The notes: generated by a model from the sequence alone, not told the origin. A stretch of DNA of 20,312 nt from RPQJ01 sp035554635 (GCA_035554635.1 DATMIB010000043.1:1-20312), one strand, 5' to 3'; positions 1 to 7,468 are shown, counted from the first letter of the stretch. Made by a program: numbers and translations.

Positions 1-10
1 CCTTGGCGGA

Positions 11-139
11 AGAGTTCAGAGTACAGAGTACAGAGTCTAGTCGGAGGCGCGTCGCGCCCCGGCTGCCAGAGGCAGCCTCCGCTCCGACTAGACTCTAGAC
101 TCTAGACTCTAGACTCTAGACTCTAGACTCTAGACTCTT
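11..139. repeat. Heptamer inverted-repeat element, copy 1
   Basis: The left arm is four heptamers (11-38) reading agagttc, agagtac, agagtac, agagtct. The right arm is six exact gactcta units plus gactctt (91-139), so the two arrays are the same heptamer in opposite orientation. The 15-base arms agagtctagtcggag (32-46) and ctccgactagactct (82-96) are perfect reverse complements around a GC-rich core of about 35 bases, so the whole can fold into a long hairpin. It begins just beyond the stop codon of the minus-strand gene ending at 147 and could slow transcription, but there is no U-tract. The unequal number of units per arm suggests growth by slippage. Related copies lie at 4993-5163 and 9480-9517. 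Confidence 0.9.
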
Positions 140-146
140 TCCTCGC

Positions 147-992
147 CTAAGGCGCCGCTGGCGTCGCTATCGGCAGGATCAGTTCCACGACCGGCGCCGT
201 CGTGCCGTCGATGCTGGCGCGTGCCAAGCCGCGCTGCTGGGCAGCGAAGGCCTCGACGGCCGCGAACTCGAGGCCGTCCGGCTCGCGCAGGCGGCACGAC
301 ACGTGTCCCGGTTCCGCCAGGGCCTCGCACAGGACGGCCGGCAGTGTCGCGCCGTCGAACCGGAATTCGAGCTGGCAATACCGCCCGGGCCGCAGCGACG
401 GCCGTCGCGGGTCACGCTCCACGAGTTCGAGTTCGAGGCCCCGCACGTGCAGCGCCGTGGCTTCCCGTCGTCGCGCGAACAGGCACAGCCGCAGCAATGC
501 CAGCTCGAGTCGCCCGTGCTCGCACTCGACCGTCAGGTCCGGCGGCGTCTCGAACGACATGCTGAGCGGTCGCTCGCCACCGAGCAGGTCCTGCAACCGC
601 TGTGTCTGCGACAGCGCCGCCGCGACGCTGCGCGGCTGGCGCTCACGCGTGTCGCGACGACCGGCTGCCTGCAGCAGCGCGAGGTCGTCCGCGAGCTGAC
701 GCGCGCCACCCAGTGCCAGTCGCACGGCGGCACGCTGGTCGTCGTCGGCCAGCCCGGTCGTCTCGAGCACGTCCAGGCAGGCCAGGATCACGGTCAGGCG
801 GTTGTTGCCGGCGTGCGCAAACGACCGGAGCAGGCTGCCGAGCGCCGCGGTGTCGGCGATCCCGTGCAGCGTTTCGAGCAGCAGGCGCTCGCGTTCCCGC
901 GCACGGCGACGTTCGCGGACGACCAGCGCCGCCGCCAGGGCGAGCGCGGCGACGACGCAGGCTGCTACGGCGAACGAGCCCAGGGTGTTCAA
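147..992 (-). CDS. Membrane-anchored degenerate histidine kinase-like protein
   Basis: The start is taken as the TTG at 992-990, which shares TTGA with the stop of the upstream REC-EAL gene; this gives 281 residues. A single hydrophobic helix (about 5-25) is followed by a basic, probably coiled segment (26-40). Residues 58-70 (FAHAGNNRLTVIL) resemble the HisKA motif AHDFNNLLTVI: the histidine (H60) is kept but the acidic residue after it is alanine. The C-terminal part follows the layout of a HATPase domain, but its motifs are degraded. LLRLCLFARRRE (166-177) stands where LLNLVVNARDAM is expected, FDGATLP replaces the D-x-G-x-G box, and GLEFAAVEAF (240-249) replaces the GLGLA box. I infer that it does not bind ATP normally and may act as a phosphotransfer, phosphatase or docking partner for the coupled response regulator. 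The reading frame is secure and the function is inferred. Confidence 0.72.
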   Translation of the reverse strand: MNTLGSFAVAACVVAALALAAALVVRERRRARERERLLLETLHGIADTAALGSLLRSFAHAGNNRLTVILACLDVLETTGLADDDQRAAVRLALGGARQLADDLALLQAAGRRDTRERQPRSVAAALSQTQRLQDLLGGERPLSMSFETPPDLTVECEHGRLELALLRLCLFARRREATALHVRGLELELVERDPRRPSLRPGRYCQLEFRFDGATLPAVLCEALAEPGHVSCRLREPDGLEFAAVEAFAAQQRGLARASIDGTTAPVVELILPIATPAAP

Positions 993-2227
993 GAGAGCTG
1001 CTGCAAGATTTCCGCGCGCCGCGCGTTCCACTGCACGGCCCAGTGGCCGAGTTCGCCGGCCGGCATCGGCCGACCGATGAAGTAGCCCTGGGCGTATCCA
1101 CAACACAGGGTCGAAAGCAGCCGCAGCGCGTCCACGTTCTCGACACCCTCGGCGACGCAGCGCACGCGCAGGTCGCGCGCGAGCGCGATCGAGTTGTTGA
1201 CGATCGCACGCGCCTCCGGATCGTGCGTCGATTCGCGCACGAAGTTGAGGTCGATCTTGAGTTCGTCCATCGGGAACGTGTGCAGGCGCTCGAGGCTCGA
1301 GTGCCCGGTGCCGAAGTCGTCGACCGCGAGCGAGACGCCACGCATGCGCAGCCGCGTCTGGATCGCGAGCGCCTTGACCGGTTCGGTCGGCAGCGTCGTC
1401 TCGGTGACCTCGAGCACGATGCGATCGTGGTCGAGCCCGGCTTCCGCGGCCATCGACACGAGCTGCGCCGGAAACTCGGCCTCGGCCAGCACGTCGGCCG
1501 ACACGTTCATCGCGATGCGACCGGTGAAGCCGCCGACGGCCTGTGGCGGCACCAGTTCGTGGAACGCCGTGCGGATGATGTGCTGGCTGAAGCGCCGCAT
1601 CAGGCCGGGGTCACGCTCGACCACCGGCACGAACGTGTCCGGGGGCAACAGCCCGTACTCGGGGTGGTCCCAGCGCACCAGCGCCTCGACGCCGAGCCAC
1701 TCGAGCGTGTCGACGCTGACCTGCGGCTGGTAGTGCAGCACGATCTCGTGCGCCCGCAGCGCCTGTTCGATCCTCGCCGCGCGGATGTCCGGCGGGATCC
1801 GTCGCAGGCGCGCCGTCGTGCTGTTGCTGAGCGCGTGCTTCTGCTCGGACAGGCACGTGCGCAGGTCGCTACTGGCAAAGGGCTTGGTGAAGATGGCCGC
1901 GACCTTGAGGCCGTGGGCAGTCGCGAGGCGCGAGGCGCTCGCGAGCACGCGCCGGTCCTGGCCCGACACGAGCACGAGGCGCGATGCGGACTGGTTGCGT
2001 GCGAGGCGTTCGATCACCTCGACGCCGTCGACGACGGGCATCACGAGGTCGAGGATGATCAGGTCCGCGGACTGCTCGAGGCAGGCGTCGAGCGTGAGGT
2101 CGCCCTCGCAACCCGTCACGTCGAAACCCGCCGAGCGGCCCAGCGACATCACGACCTGCCGGACCCCGGGATCGTCATCTATCACGAGCAGGCGCGGGTT
2201 CGGGGCCATGAGCGGGACTGTGGACAA
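989..2227 (-). CDS. Response regulator with EAL domain (c-di-GMP phosphodiesterase)
   Basis: Predicted cytoplasmic enzyme hydrolysing cyclic di-GMP to pGpG under control of a receiver domain. The receiver (about 12-130) has acidic residues D17-D19, phosphoacceptor D60 in LIILDLVMP, S88 and K115 in FTKPF. The EAL domain (about 150-405) shows the usual metal-binding and catalytic residues: E181 of EAL, N241, E273/E276 in EVTET, D303-D304 in DDFGTG, K324 in LKID, E360 in AEGVE and Q380 in QGY. It should therefore be active rather than a degenerate binder. The TTG at 2227 is used because AAAGGA (2231-2236) lies three bases upstream; ATG at 2209 is an alternative that removes six residues. It overlaps the pseudo-kinase gene by four bases, so the two are probably translated together. 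A CRP-like palindrome lies upstream at 2274-2289. Confidence 0.93.
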   Translation of the reverse strand: MSTVPLMAPNPRLLVIDDDPGVRQVVMSLGRSAGFDVTGCEGDLTLDACLEQSADLIILDLVMPVVDGVEVIERLARNQSASRLVLVSGQDRRVLASASRLATAHGLKVAAIFTKPFASSDLRTCLSEQKHALSNSTTARLRRIPPDIRAARIEQALRAHEIVLHYQPQVSVDTLEWLGVEALVRWDHPEYGLLPPDTFVPVVERDPGLMRRFSQHIIRTAFHELVPPQAVGGFTGRIAMNVSADVLAEAEFPAQLVSMAAEAGLDHDRIVLEVTETTLPTEPVKALAIQTRLRMRGVSLAVDDFGTGHSSLERLHTFPMDELKIDLNFVRESTHDPEARAIVNNSIALARDLRVRCVAEGVENVDALRLLSTLCCGYAQGYFIGRPMPAGELGHWAVQWNARRAEILQQLS

Positions 2228-2264
2228 GATTCCTTTCTCGCGCGTCGGCGGGAGACGGGGGCGA

Positions 2265-2270
2265 ATGTTA
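2265..2270 (-). promoter_or_regulatory. Possible -10 box for the REC-EAL gene
   Basis: On the minus strand this reads TAACAT, about 40 bases upstream of the start codon. The expected -35 position (2288-2293) reads GGAATG and is poor, so a factor-dependent promoter is likely if this is used. The call is weak on its own and rests mainly on its position next to the CRP-like palindrome. Confidence 0.3.
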
Positions 2271-2273
2271 AAG

Positions 2274-2289
2274 CGTGACGCCGGTCACA
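2274..2289 (-). promoter_or_regulatory. CRP/Clp-type operator upstream of the REC-EAL gene
   Basis: The minus strand reads TGTGACCGGCGTCACG, that is TGTGA-N6-TCACG, one base off the CRP consensus TGTGA-N6-TCACA. It is in the 126-base gap between the DnaQ-like gene and the REC-EAL start. CRP-family proteins, including the c-di-GMP-sensing Clp of xanthomonads, bind this consensus. It falls between the possible -10 box and the -35 position, which would suit repression better than class II activation. Regulation is inferred from the motif alone. Confidence 0.45.
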
Positions 2290-2353
2290 TTCCGCCGGGA
2301 CCGGTGGAGCGCGACCAGTTCGGTGCTACTTGGCCGGACCTCCGGGACCGCGT

Positions 2354-3070
2354 TCAACGCCGCCGCCCGAGCCAGCGTTGGGCCTTTTCGGCGTCGCGGA
2401 GGTCACGGCTCGTCTCGATCCCGGCCCGGGACGCGGCCTGGAGCAGTACCATCAGCAACTGGGCCGTGGCGTAAGCGTCGGCGATCGCGTGGTGACGCCC
2501 GATCGGCGCGAGGCCGAAGTGCCGCACCCAGTCGTCGAGGGAGTCGTTGCCGGTGCCCGGGAACACGGCCGGCAGCAGCGCGGCCAGGTCGAGGAACCGC
2601 GGCCAGGCGCGTAGCCCGAGCCGCTCGCGCACTTCGCGCCGGAACACGGCCTGGTCGAATTCGGCCCGGAAGGCGATCACGCGCGAGTCGCCGACGTACT
2701 CGAGGCACCGCACCAGCGCCTCGACCGGCTCGGCGCCGCCCAGCTGCTCCTGGCCGCCGATCTGGTGCACCAGGATGTTGCCGACCTCGCTCGACCGGTC
2801 CTGCCGCAGCACCGCCTCGAACGCGTCGTCGTGGCGCACGCGACCGGCCGTCACGGCCACGGCGCCGATCGAGATGATGCGATCGAGCAGCATGCGCGGC
2901 CCGGTCGTCTCGAGGTCCAGCGCGACGAACCGTGCGAGTGCGACCGGCTGGTCGAGCCCCGGCCGGTCGAGGAAGCCGCGGCGGACCCGACGCAGCCGTT
3001 CGCGCACGTCGTCGGACAACGCCCGCCGCACGCGTCGCGCCCGCCAGGCTGCCGCGAGCGAGGCCAGCAT
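2354..3070 (-). CDS. DnaQ-type 3'-5' exonuclease (DEDDh family)
   Basis: A 238-residue member of the DNA polymerase III epsilon-like exonuclease superfamily. After a basic N-terminal segment (1-45), ExoI is ALDLETTG with D52 and E54, ExoII is AFRAEFD with D139, and ExoIII is HHAIADAY with H194 and D198. All metal-binding and catalytic positions of a DEDDh nuclease are therefore present. There is no polymerase III alpha-binding tail of obvious type, so this is probably a stand-alone nuclease rather than the replicative proofreading subunit. Its ATG begins two bases after the stop of the CBS/DUF294 gene, so the two are almost certainly co-transcribed. The same pairing is common beside acetate uptake genes. 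The substrate (DNA, RNA or nucleotide) cannot be told from the sequence. Confidence 0.88.
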   Translation of the reverse strand: MLASLAAAWRARRVRRALSDDVRERLRRVRRGFLDRPGLDQPVALARFVALDLETTGPRMLLDRIISIGAVAVTAGRVRHDDAFEAVLRQDRSSEVGNILVHQIGGQEQLGGAEPVEALVRCLEYVGDSRVIAFRAEFDQAVFRREVRERLGLRAWPRFLDLAALLPAVFPGTGNDSLDDWVRHFGLAPIGRHHAIADAYATAQLLMVLLQAASRAGIETSRDLRDAEKAQRWLGRRR

Positions 3071-3072
3071 CG

Positions 3073-4980
3073 TCAGTGCCCGATGGCCTGGTCCAGGTGC
3101 GTTTGCAACGCGCGGGCCTGGCGGAAGGCCTCGCGCAGCATGCGCTGGTCCAGTTCGTTGAGCGCGTAAGGGTCGAGCCGGTTGCGCACGGCGCGCGGCC
3201 GCTCACCCGTCTCGCCCGGCAAAGACCCGGCGCCGATGCGCTGCGTGCGCAGCCGCAGCAACTGCAGGAAGTGGTAAGCGTCGACGGTCGCCGTGATGTC
3301 GCGCTCGTCACGCTGCAGCCGGCGTCCGGCGACCCGGATGCGTTGCGCCGTGTTGGTCTCGCCGATGCCGAGTGCCAGCGCGAACGCCCGCGCCGCATCG
3401 ACGAAGATGCGCGTGCCGTGGGTCTTGAGGTCGAGCGTGCCGGCGAACTCGCCTTCGTCGGTGCGGAAGGTGCGGATCCAGCCGAGCGGCGGTTCCGCCT
3501 GCAGCGCGTTCGCCACGAGCATGCGGAGGAACAGCCGATTCTCGCCGGCAGTCGCCTCGAGCCACTGCCGCAACTCCTCGGCGAGGCCGGTCGCGCCTGC
3601 CAGCGGCCGGAAGTCGAAAAAGATGTTGGCGCCGAGCAGCGCCTGGGGCGTCGGCTCGCGCATCCAGGCCGCGAACCGGCCGTGCCATTCGTCGAGCGTG
3701 AGACAGCACTCGGGATTGCCGGCCATGATGTTGCCGGCGCACAGCGGAAACCCGAGCCGCGCGAGCGCCTCGTTGGCGGCGCGCGCGAACCTGAGCAGCG
3801 CCTCGCGCGTGTGCGCGACGTTCGCGGGCGCACAGCGGAATATGATCGCGTTGTCCTGGTCGGTCGCCACGGTCTGTTCGCGTCGGCCTTCGCTGCCGAC
3901 CGCGAGCCAGCACCATTCGATGCCGTCGAGGCCGAACCCCGGCAGCAGCAGGTCGAACAGCCGGTGCGTCAGCGAATCGTTGAGCGCCGTGATCGTGTGC
4001 GTCAGCGGCTCCGCGGCCGCGCCCTGTGCCACGAGGTTGTCGGTCAGCGCCGCGATGTCGGCGACACAGCGTTGCAACGCCGGCACGTCCCGCGCCTGGC
4101 GGATGGCTTGCGTGACGTTGCGCATGGTCACGCGCTGCAGCCCGAACAGGTCGCGCTCGGAGACCACGCCGGTGAGCTCCCCGCCCCGCACGACCAGCAA
4201 CTGGTGGATGCCGCGGCTCGCCATCAGCGCTATCCCGTCCTGCGCAGTGCTCAGCTCGTCGAGCATGGCGAGGTTCGAAGTCATGACCTCCGACACCGGC
4301 GTGGAGAGCGGCACGTCGCGCAGCACCACGCGTTCCATGAGGTCGGTGAGCGTGAAGATGCCGCGCGGGCGCCGGTGCTCGTCGACCACGACGATGGTCC
4401 GCACGCCCTCCTCGCTCATGCGCCGCAGCGCATCGCGGATGCTGGTGTCGCGCCCGCACCAGACCGGATCGCGACGCACCAGCGCGCTGACCGGCTCCAG
4501 CAGCGTCTGCTGCTCGGTCGCGCGCTGCGAAAAGTGGTGCCGCAGCTGGCCGAGCGAATGCTGCACGAGCGTGGCGAGCGCCTCGGTGCAGAACTCCTGG
4601 AACTCGGGCGAGCGCTCGCGCAGCTCGTCGAAGTCCGCGCGCGGCAGCATCAGGCAGAAGACGTCTTCGGTCGCCTCGAACCAGCGCGTGCCCGCCGAAT
4701 GCGCGGCGAGCGCCGCCACCGGGAAGCATTCGCCGACGCCGCGCACGTCGTGATCGCCCACGGCGTTCGGGTTGCGGACGCGGACGTGGCCGCGCTGGAT
4801 CACGTGCAGGAATTCCGGCACGCCCGCGGTCGGGTCGATGATGATCGAGCCGACGGCGAAATAGCCGAGCCGCGAGCGTTCCGCGAGGAACTCGAGGTCC
4901 TTGCGCGCCATCCTCGAGAACGGCAGGTGCGTCTTGAGGAACTGGACCGTCGAATCGACGATGAGCGGCGGCGTGGACAC
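3073..4980 (-). CDS. cNMP-binding / CBS / DUF294 nucleotidyltransferase-like signalling protein
   Basis: A 635-residue cytoplasmic protein with four parts: a cyclic-nucleotide-binding-like domain (about 15-130), two CBS repeats (about 165-285), a GlnD-like DUF294 nucleotidyltransferase domain (about 300-430) and a C-terminal DUF294_C helical domain (about 465-615). The nucleotidyltransferase motif GSEGRREQ (362-369) is followed by D374 and D376 in TDQDNA, the metal-binding pair of this fold, so transfer activity is plausible. Family knowledge suggests adenylate-type ligands for CBS domains; the target protein is unknown. The start is GTG at 4980; no ribosome binding site is visible, and the repeat element ends only about 12 bases upstream. 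It lies downstream of actP and directly upstream of the DnaQ-like exonuclease gene, an arrangement seen around acetate genes in other gammaproteobacteria. Confidence 0.92.
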   Translation of the reverse strand: MSTPPLIVDSTVQFLKTHLPFSRMARKDLEFLAERSRLGYFAVGSIIIDPTAGVPEFLHVIQRGHVRVRNPNAVGDHDVRGVGECFPVAALAAHSAGTRWFEATEDVFCLMLPRADFDELRERSPEFQEFCTEALATLVQHSLGQLRHHFSQRATEQQTLLEPVSALVRRDPVWCGRDTSIRDALRRMSEEGVRTIVVVDEHRRPRGIFTLTDLMERVVLRDVPLSTPVSEVMTSNLAMLDELSTAQDGIALMASRGIHQLLVVRGGELTGVVSERDLFGLQRVTMRNVTQAIRQARDVPALQRCVADIAALTDNLVAQGAAAEPLTHTITALNDSLTHRLFDLLLPGFGLDGIEWCWLAVGSEGRREQTVATDQDNAIIFRCAPANVAHTREALLRFARAANEALARLGFPLCAGNIMAGNPECCLTLDEWHGRFAAWMREPTPQALLGANIFFDFRPLAGATGLAEELRQWLEATAGENRLFLRMLVANALQAEPPLGWIRTFRTDEGEFAGTLDLKTHGTRIFVDAARAFALALGIGETNTAQRIRVAGRRLQRDERDITATVDAYHFLQLLRLRTQRIGAGSLPGETGERPRAVRNRLDPYALNELDQRMLREAFRQARALQTHLDQAIGH

Positions 4981-4992
4981 GGGAGTGGAGGA

Positions 4993-5163
4993 AGAGTTTA
5001 GAGTTTAGAGTCTAGAGTCTAGTCGGAGGCGGCCGCTGGCCGCGCGGTCGTGGACGAAAAAAGCGAATGCTTTGATAGGACCCCAAACCCGGCTATTGCT
5101 CCCCACGGGCGTAGCCCGCTTCCGACTAGACGCTAGACTCTAGACTCTAGACTCTGAACTCTT
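4993..5163. repeat. Heptamer inverted-repeat element, copy 2
   Basis: Left arm: agagttt, agagttt, agagtct, agagtct (4993-5020), then agtcggaggc. Right arm: gcttccgacta (5118-5128), then gacgcta, gactcta, gactcta, gactctg, aactctt (5129-5163). The arms face each other as in copy 1, but the core is different and longer and contains an A/T-rich stretch (about 5056-5100), which stands out in this GC-rich window. The left half holds the hairpin gcggccgctggccgc (5029-5043), also found in copy 3 in the opposite orientation. The element separates actP from the CBS/DUF294 gene, so it may weaken or alter co-transcription of what is otherwise an expected operon. Confidence 0.9.
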
Positions 5164-5168
5164 CCCCT

Positions 5169-5214
5169 CCGCCTGCCCGCCGCCCGCGCGAAGTGCGCGG
5201 ACGGCAGCAGGCGG
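5169..5214 (-). terminator. Long GC-rich hairpin downstream of actP
   Basis: Outer arms ccgcctgc (5169-5176) and gcaggcgg (5207-5214) pair perfectly, and an inner stem ccgcgc / gcgcgg (5184-5189, 5195-5200) closes a five-base loop. It begins about 18 bases after the actP stop codon. There is no U-tract, so it is better seen as a transcript-stabilising or attenuating hairpin than a classical intrinsic terminator. Confidence 0.4.
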
Positions 5215-5231
5215 CGGGAGCCGGCTGAGCG

Positions 5232-7142
5232 CTAGTGCGCCGTGGCCTTCGACGCGAGGATGCCGGTGTTCTGCCGGGCGTACACCTCCGGCCACAGCTC
5301 TTCCGAGCGGCGGTCGCGGAACAGCAGCGACCCGAGCAGCACGGCGAGGAAGCCGAGCGGGATCGAGATGATGCCGGGGTTCTTCAGCGTGAAGAGCGGC
5401 TTCTCGAGCCCGACCAGCGAGTGCTCCTTGCCCTCGACCTTGGCCATGTCGTCCTTGGCCTTCTGCACCGCCTTGTCGAGCGCGGCCTGTTCGGACTGGC
5501 CCGCCTTGGCGACCTCGGGATCCGTCGAGGCCAGCTTGGCTGCGATCGCCTCGCGCTTGGCCGCCTCGCCGTCGAGCACCTTCATCGAAGCCTCGCGCAC
5601 GGCCTTCGGGTACGTCACGTTCGGCGACACGAGCGTGAGACCGACCGCCGCCACCGTGCCGACGATCATGCCGAGCACGATGCCGCCCGTGTTGCACCGG
5701 CGCCAGTACAGCGTGAGCAGCACGCACGGGAAGTTTGCCGACGCGGCCACCGCGAACGCGAGCGCGACGAGGTGCGCGACGTTCTGGCCCTTGGCCGCGA
5801 TGCCGATCGCGATCGCCATGGCGCCGACGACGACCGTCGCGATGCGGGCGGCGCGGACCTGCTGCTGCGGCGCCACGACGTCGCCGCCGTGGTAGACGCC
5901 GACGTAGAGGTCGTGCGCGATGGCCGACGCCGCGGCGAGCACGAGGCCCGCGACCACCGCCACGATCGTCGCGAACGCCACGGCCGAGACGAACGCCAGC
6001 ATGAAGTTGCCGAGGAACGAGTTCGCGCCGCCGCCCAGGTACTGCGCGAGCAGCGGTGCGGCCATGTTGCCGCCCGCGTCGATCGCCGCGATCGGGCCCG
6101 GGCCGACGAGCTTGGCCGCGCCGAAGCCGAGGAACAGCGTCAGCACGTAGAAGCCGCCGATGATGCCCATGGCCCACAGCACGGACTTGCGCGCCTGCTG
6201 TGCGGTCGGCACGGTGAAGAACCGCATCAGGATGTGCGGCAGGCCCGCCGTACCGAACACGAGCGCCATGCCGAGCGAGATCTGGTCGATCGGCGCCTTG
6301 AAGTAGAGCCCCGGCTCGAGGAAGCGCTGGCCGAGTTCGGCAGCGCTCATGTTCTTGGCCGGGTCGCCGAGCAGCGAGGCGACCTTCGCCTGCACCTTCG
6401 GGTCGGCCACGACGTCCTGCAGGAAGCCCGGCAGCGAGAAGCCGTAGGGCGCCCACACGAGCGCGACCAGGATCAGCGACGCCGCCACCAGCAGGATCGC
6501 CTTGATGATCTGCACCCAGGTGGTCGCGACCATGCCGCCGAACAGCACGTAGGCCAGCATCAGCACGCCCACCGCGATCACCGAGATTTCGTAGTCGATG
6601 CCGATCAGCGTCTTCACCAGCACGCCGCCACCGACCATCTGCGCGGTCAGGTAGAACGTCGAAACCGTGATGACCGAAATCGCGCCGACGATGCGCATCG
6701 CCTTCGGGTTGTTGCGATACGCCAGGATGTCGGAGAGCGTGTAACGACCGATGTTGCGGCAGGGTTCGGCGATGACGAGCAGCACCGTGATGTAGGCGAC
6801 CAGCCAGCCGACCGAGTACATGAAGCCGTCGTAGCCGTACTGCGAGATCAGGCCGGCGATGCCGAGGAACGACGCGGCCGACAGGTAGTCGCCCGCGATC
6901 GCCCAGCCGTTCTGCAGGCCCGTGACGCCGCCGCCCGCGGTGTAGAAGTCGGACGCCGACTTCACGCGCTTGGCGGCGACGTAGGTCACGTACATCGTCA
7001 GCCCGATGATCGCCGCGAACACGGCGAACGTGAGCCAGCGGTATTCGGGGGCGACCGCGCCCTGCGCGTAGGCCGTCGTGGCGATCACCGGCACGAGGCC
7101 GACGAGCCCCCAGGCGAGGGTCTTGCGATGCACGGCGTTCAT
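5232..7142 (-). CDS. actP: Cation/acetate symporter ActP
   Basis: Inner-membrane sodium:solute symporter (SSS family) taking up acetate and similar short-chain carboxylates. An N-terminal signal-like segment (1-28) precedes many hydrophobic helices. Blocks matching E. coli ActP as I remember it include SDFYTAGG (64-71), AIAGDYLSAASFLG (81-94), YVLFGGMVATTWVQIIKA (198-215), FGTAGLPHILMRFFTV (296-311) and SAVAFATIVAVVAGL (386-400). At 636 residues it is longer than the roughly 550 of the E. coli protein. The excess is mainly a charged, Ala/Lys/Glu-rich, probably helical insert (about 510-578) before the last membrane helix. The start ATG overlaps the YjcH stop as ATGA, as expected for the yjcH-actP pair. 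No acs gene lies in the window. Confidence 0.95.
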   Translation of the reverse strand: MNAVHRKTLAWGLVGLVPVIATTAYAQGAVAPEYRWLTFAVFAAIIGLTMYVTYVAAKRVKSASDFYTAGGGVTGLQNGWAIAGDYLSAASFLGIAGLISQYGYDGFMYSVGWLVAYITVLLVIAEPCRNIGRYTLSDILAYRNNPKAMRIVGAISVITVSTFYLTAQMVGGGVLVKTLIGIDYEISVIAVGVLMLAYVLFGGMVATTWVQIIKAILLVAASLILVALVWAPYGFSLPGFLQDVVADPKVQAKVASLLGDPAKNMSAAELGQRFLEPGLYFKAPIDQISLGMALVFGTAGLPHILMRFFTVPTAQQARKSVLWAMGIIGGFYVLTLFLGFGAAKLVGPGPIAAIDAGGNMAAPLLAQYLGGGANSFLGNFMLAFVSAVAFATIVAVVAGLVLAAASAIAHDLYVGVYHGGDVVAPQQQVRAARIATVVVGAMAIAIGIAAKGQNVAHLVALAFAVAASANFPCVLLTLYWRRCNTGGIVLGMIVGTVAAVGLTLVSPNVTYPKAVREASMKVLDGEAAKREAIAAKLASTDPEVAKAGQSEQAALDKAVQKAKDDMAKVEGKEHSLVGLEKPLFTLKNPGIISIPLGFLAVLLGSLLFRDRRSEELWPEVYARQNTGILASKATAH

Positions 7143-7468
7143 GCGCGCACCTTGCCGCGTTCGTAATCGGCGGCGATCTCGCGCGCGAGGCTGTCGAACT
7201 CGCCGCCCGCCCTGCGCGAGTAATAGAACGCCACGAGCCAGGCGACCACGAACTCCGAGAGCGCGAACAGCAGCCCGAAGTTGATGACGCCCCAGACGCG
7301 CGTCTTGAACAGGTCCTGGAAGTAGGCGGCCCCGATGGGCAGCAGGAAATAGAAGACGACCGAGAAGATCATCAACCCGGTCAGGAAACCTTGCTTCTTG
7401 CGGTGCAGTGTCTGGAAGCGCGGGTCGGCGATCACCGCGTTCCAGTCGATGGTGGGCGGGCTGGCCAT
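7139..7468 (-). CDS. yjcH: DUF485 membrane protein YjcH
   Basis: A 109-residue inner-membrane protein with two hydrophobic helices (about 29-50 and 60-83) and the DUF485 pattern: an N-terminal DPRFQTLHRKK segment, then paired membrane helices. It is the usual partner encoded just upstream of ActP and is thought to assist acetate uptake, though its biochemical role is not established. The start is well supported by AGGGGGAG (7475-7482) six bases before ATG. Its stop overlaps the actP start by four bases, so the two are translationally coupled. Confidence 0.93.
   Translation of the reverse strand: MASPPTIDWNAVIADPRFQTLHRKKQGFLTGLMIFSVVFYFLLPIGAAYFQDLFKTRVWGVINFGLLFALSEFVVAWLVAFYYSRRAGGEFDSLAREIAADYERGKVRA

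Noticed and set aside
11..139. CRISPR array at the window start
   Set aside because: Units are seven bases without spacers and are arranged as two opposed arrays; there are no cas genes.
2932..5001. 689-codon open frame on the plus strand opposite the CBS/DUF294 gene
   Set aside because: It mirrors the codon pattern of the real minus-strand gene and shows no domain-like blocks.
5235..7166. Long open frame (643 codons) on the plus strand opposite actP
   Set aside because: Its translation is a low-complexity Arg/His/Asp/Glu-rich sequence, as expected opposite a GC-rich membrane protein gene; ActP on the other strand is unmistakable.
7139..7468. Sigma-54 promoter upstream of yjcH
   Set aside because: TTGC and TGGC words are present upstream (7469-7560), but their spacing is wrong for the -24/-12 pattern.
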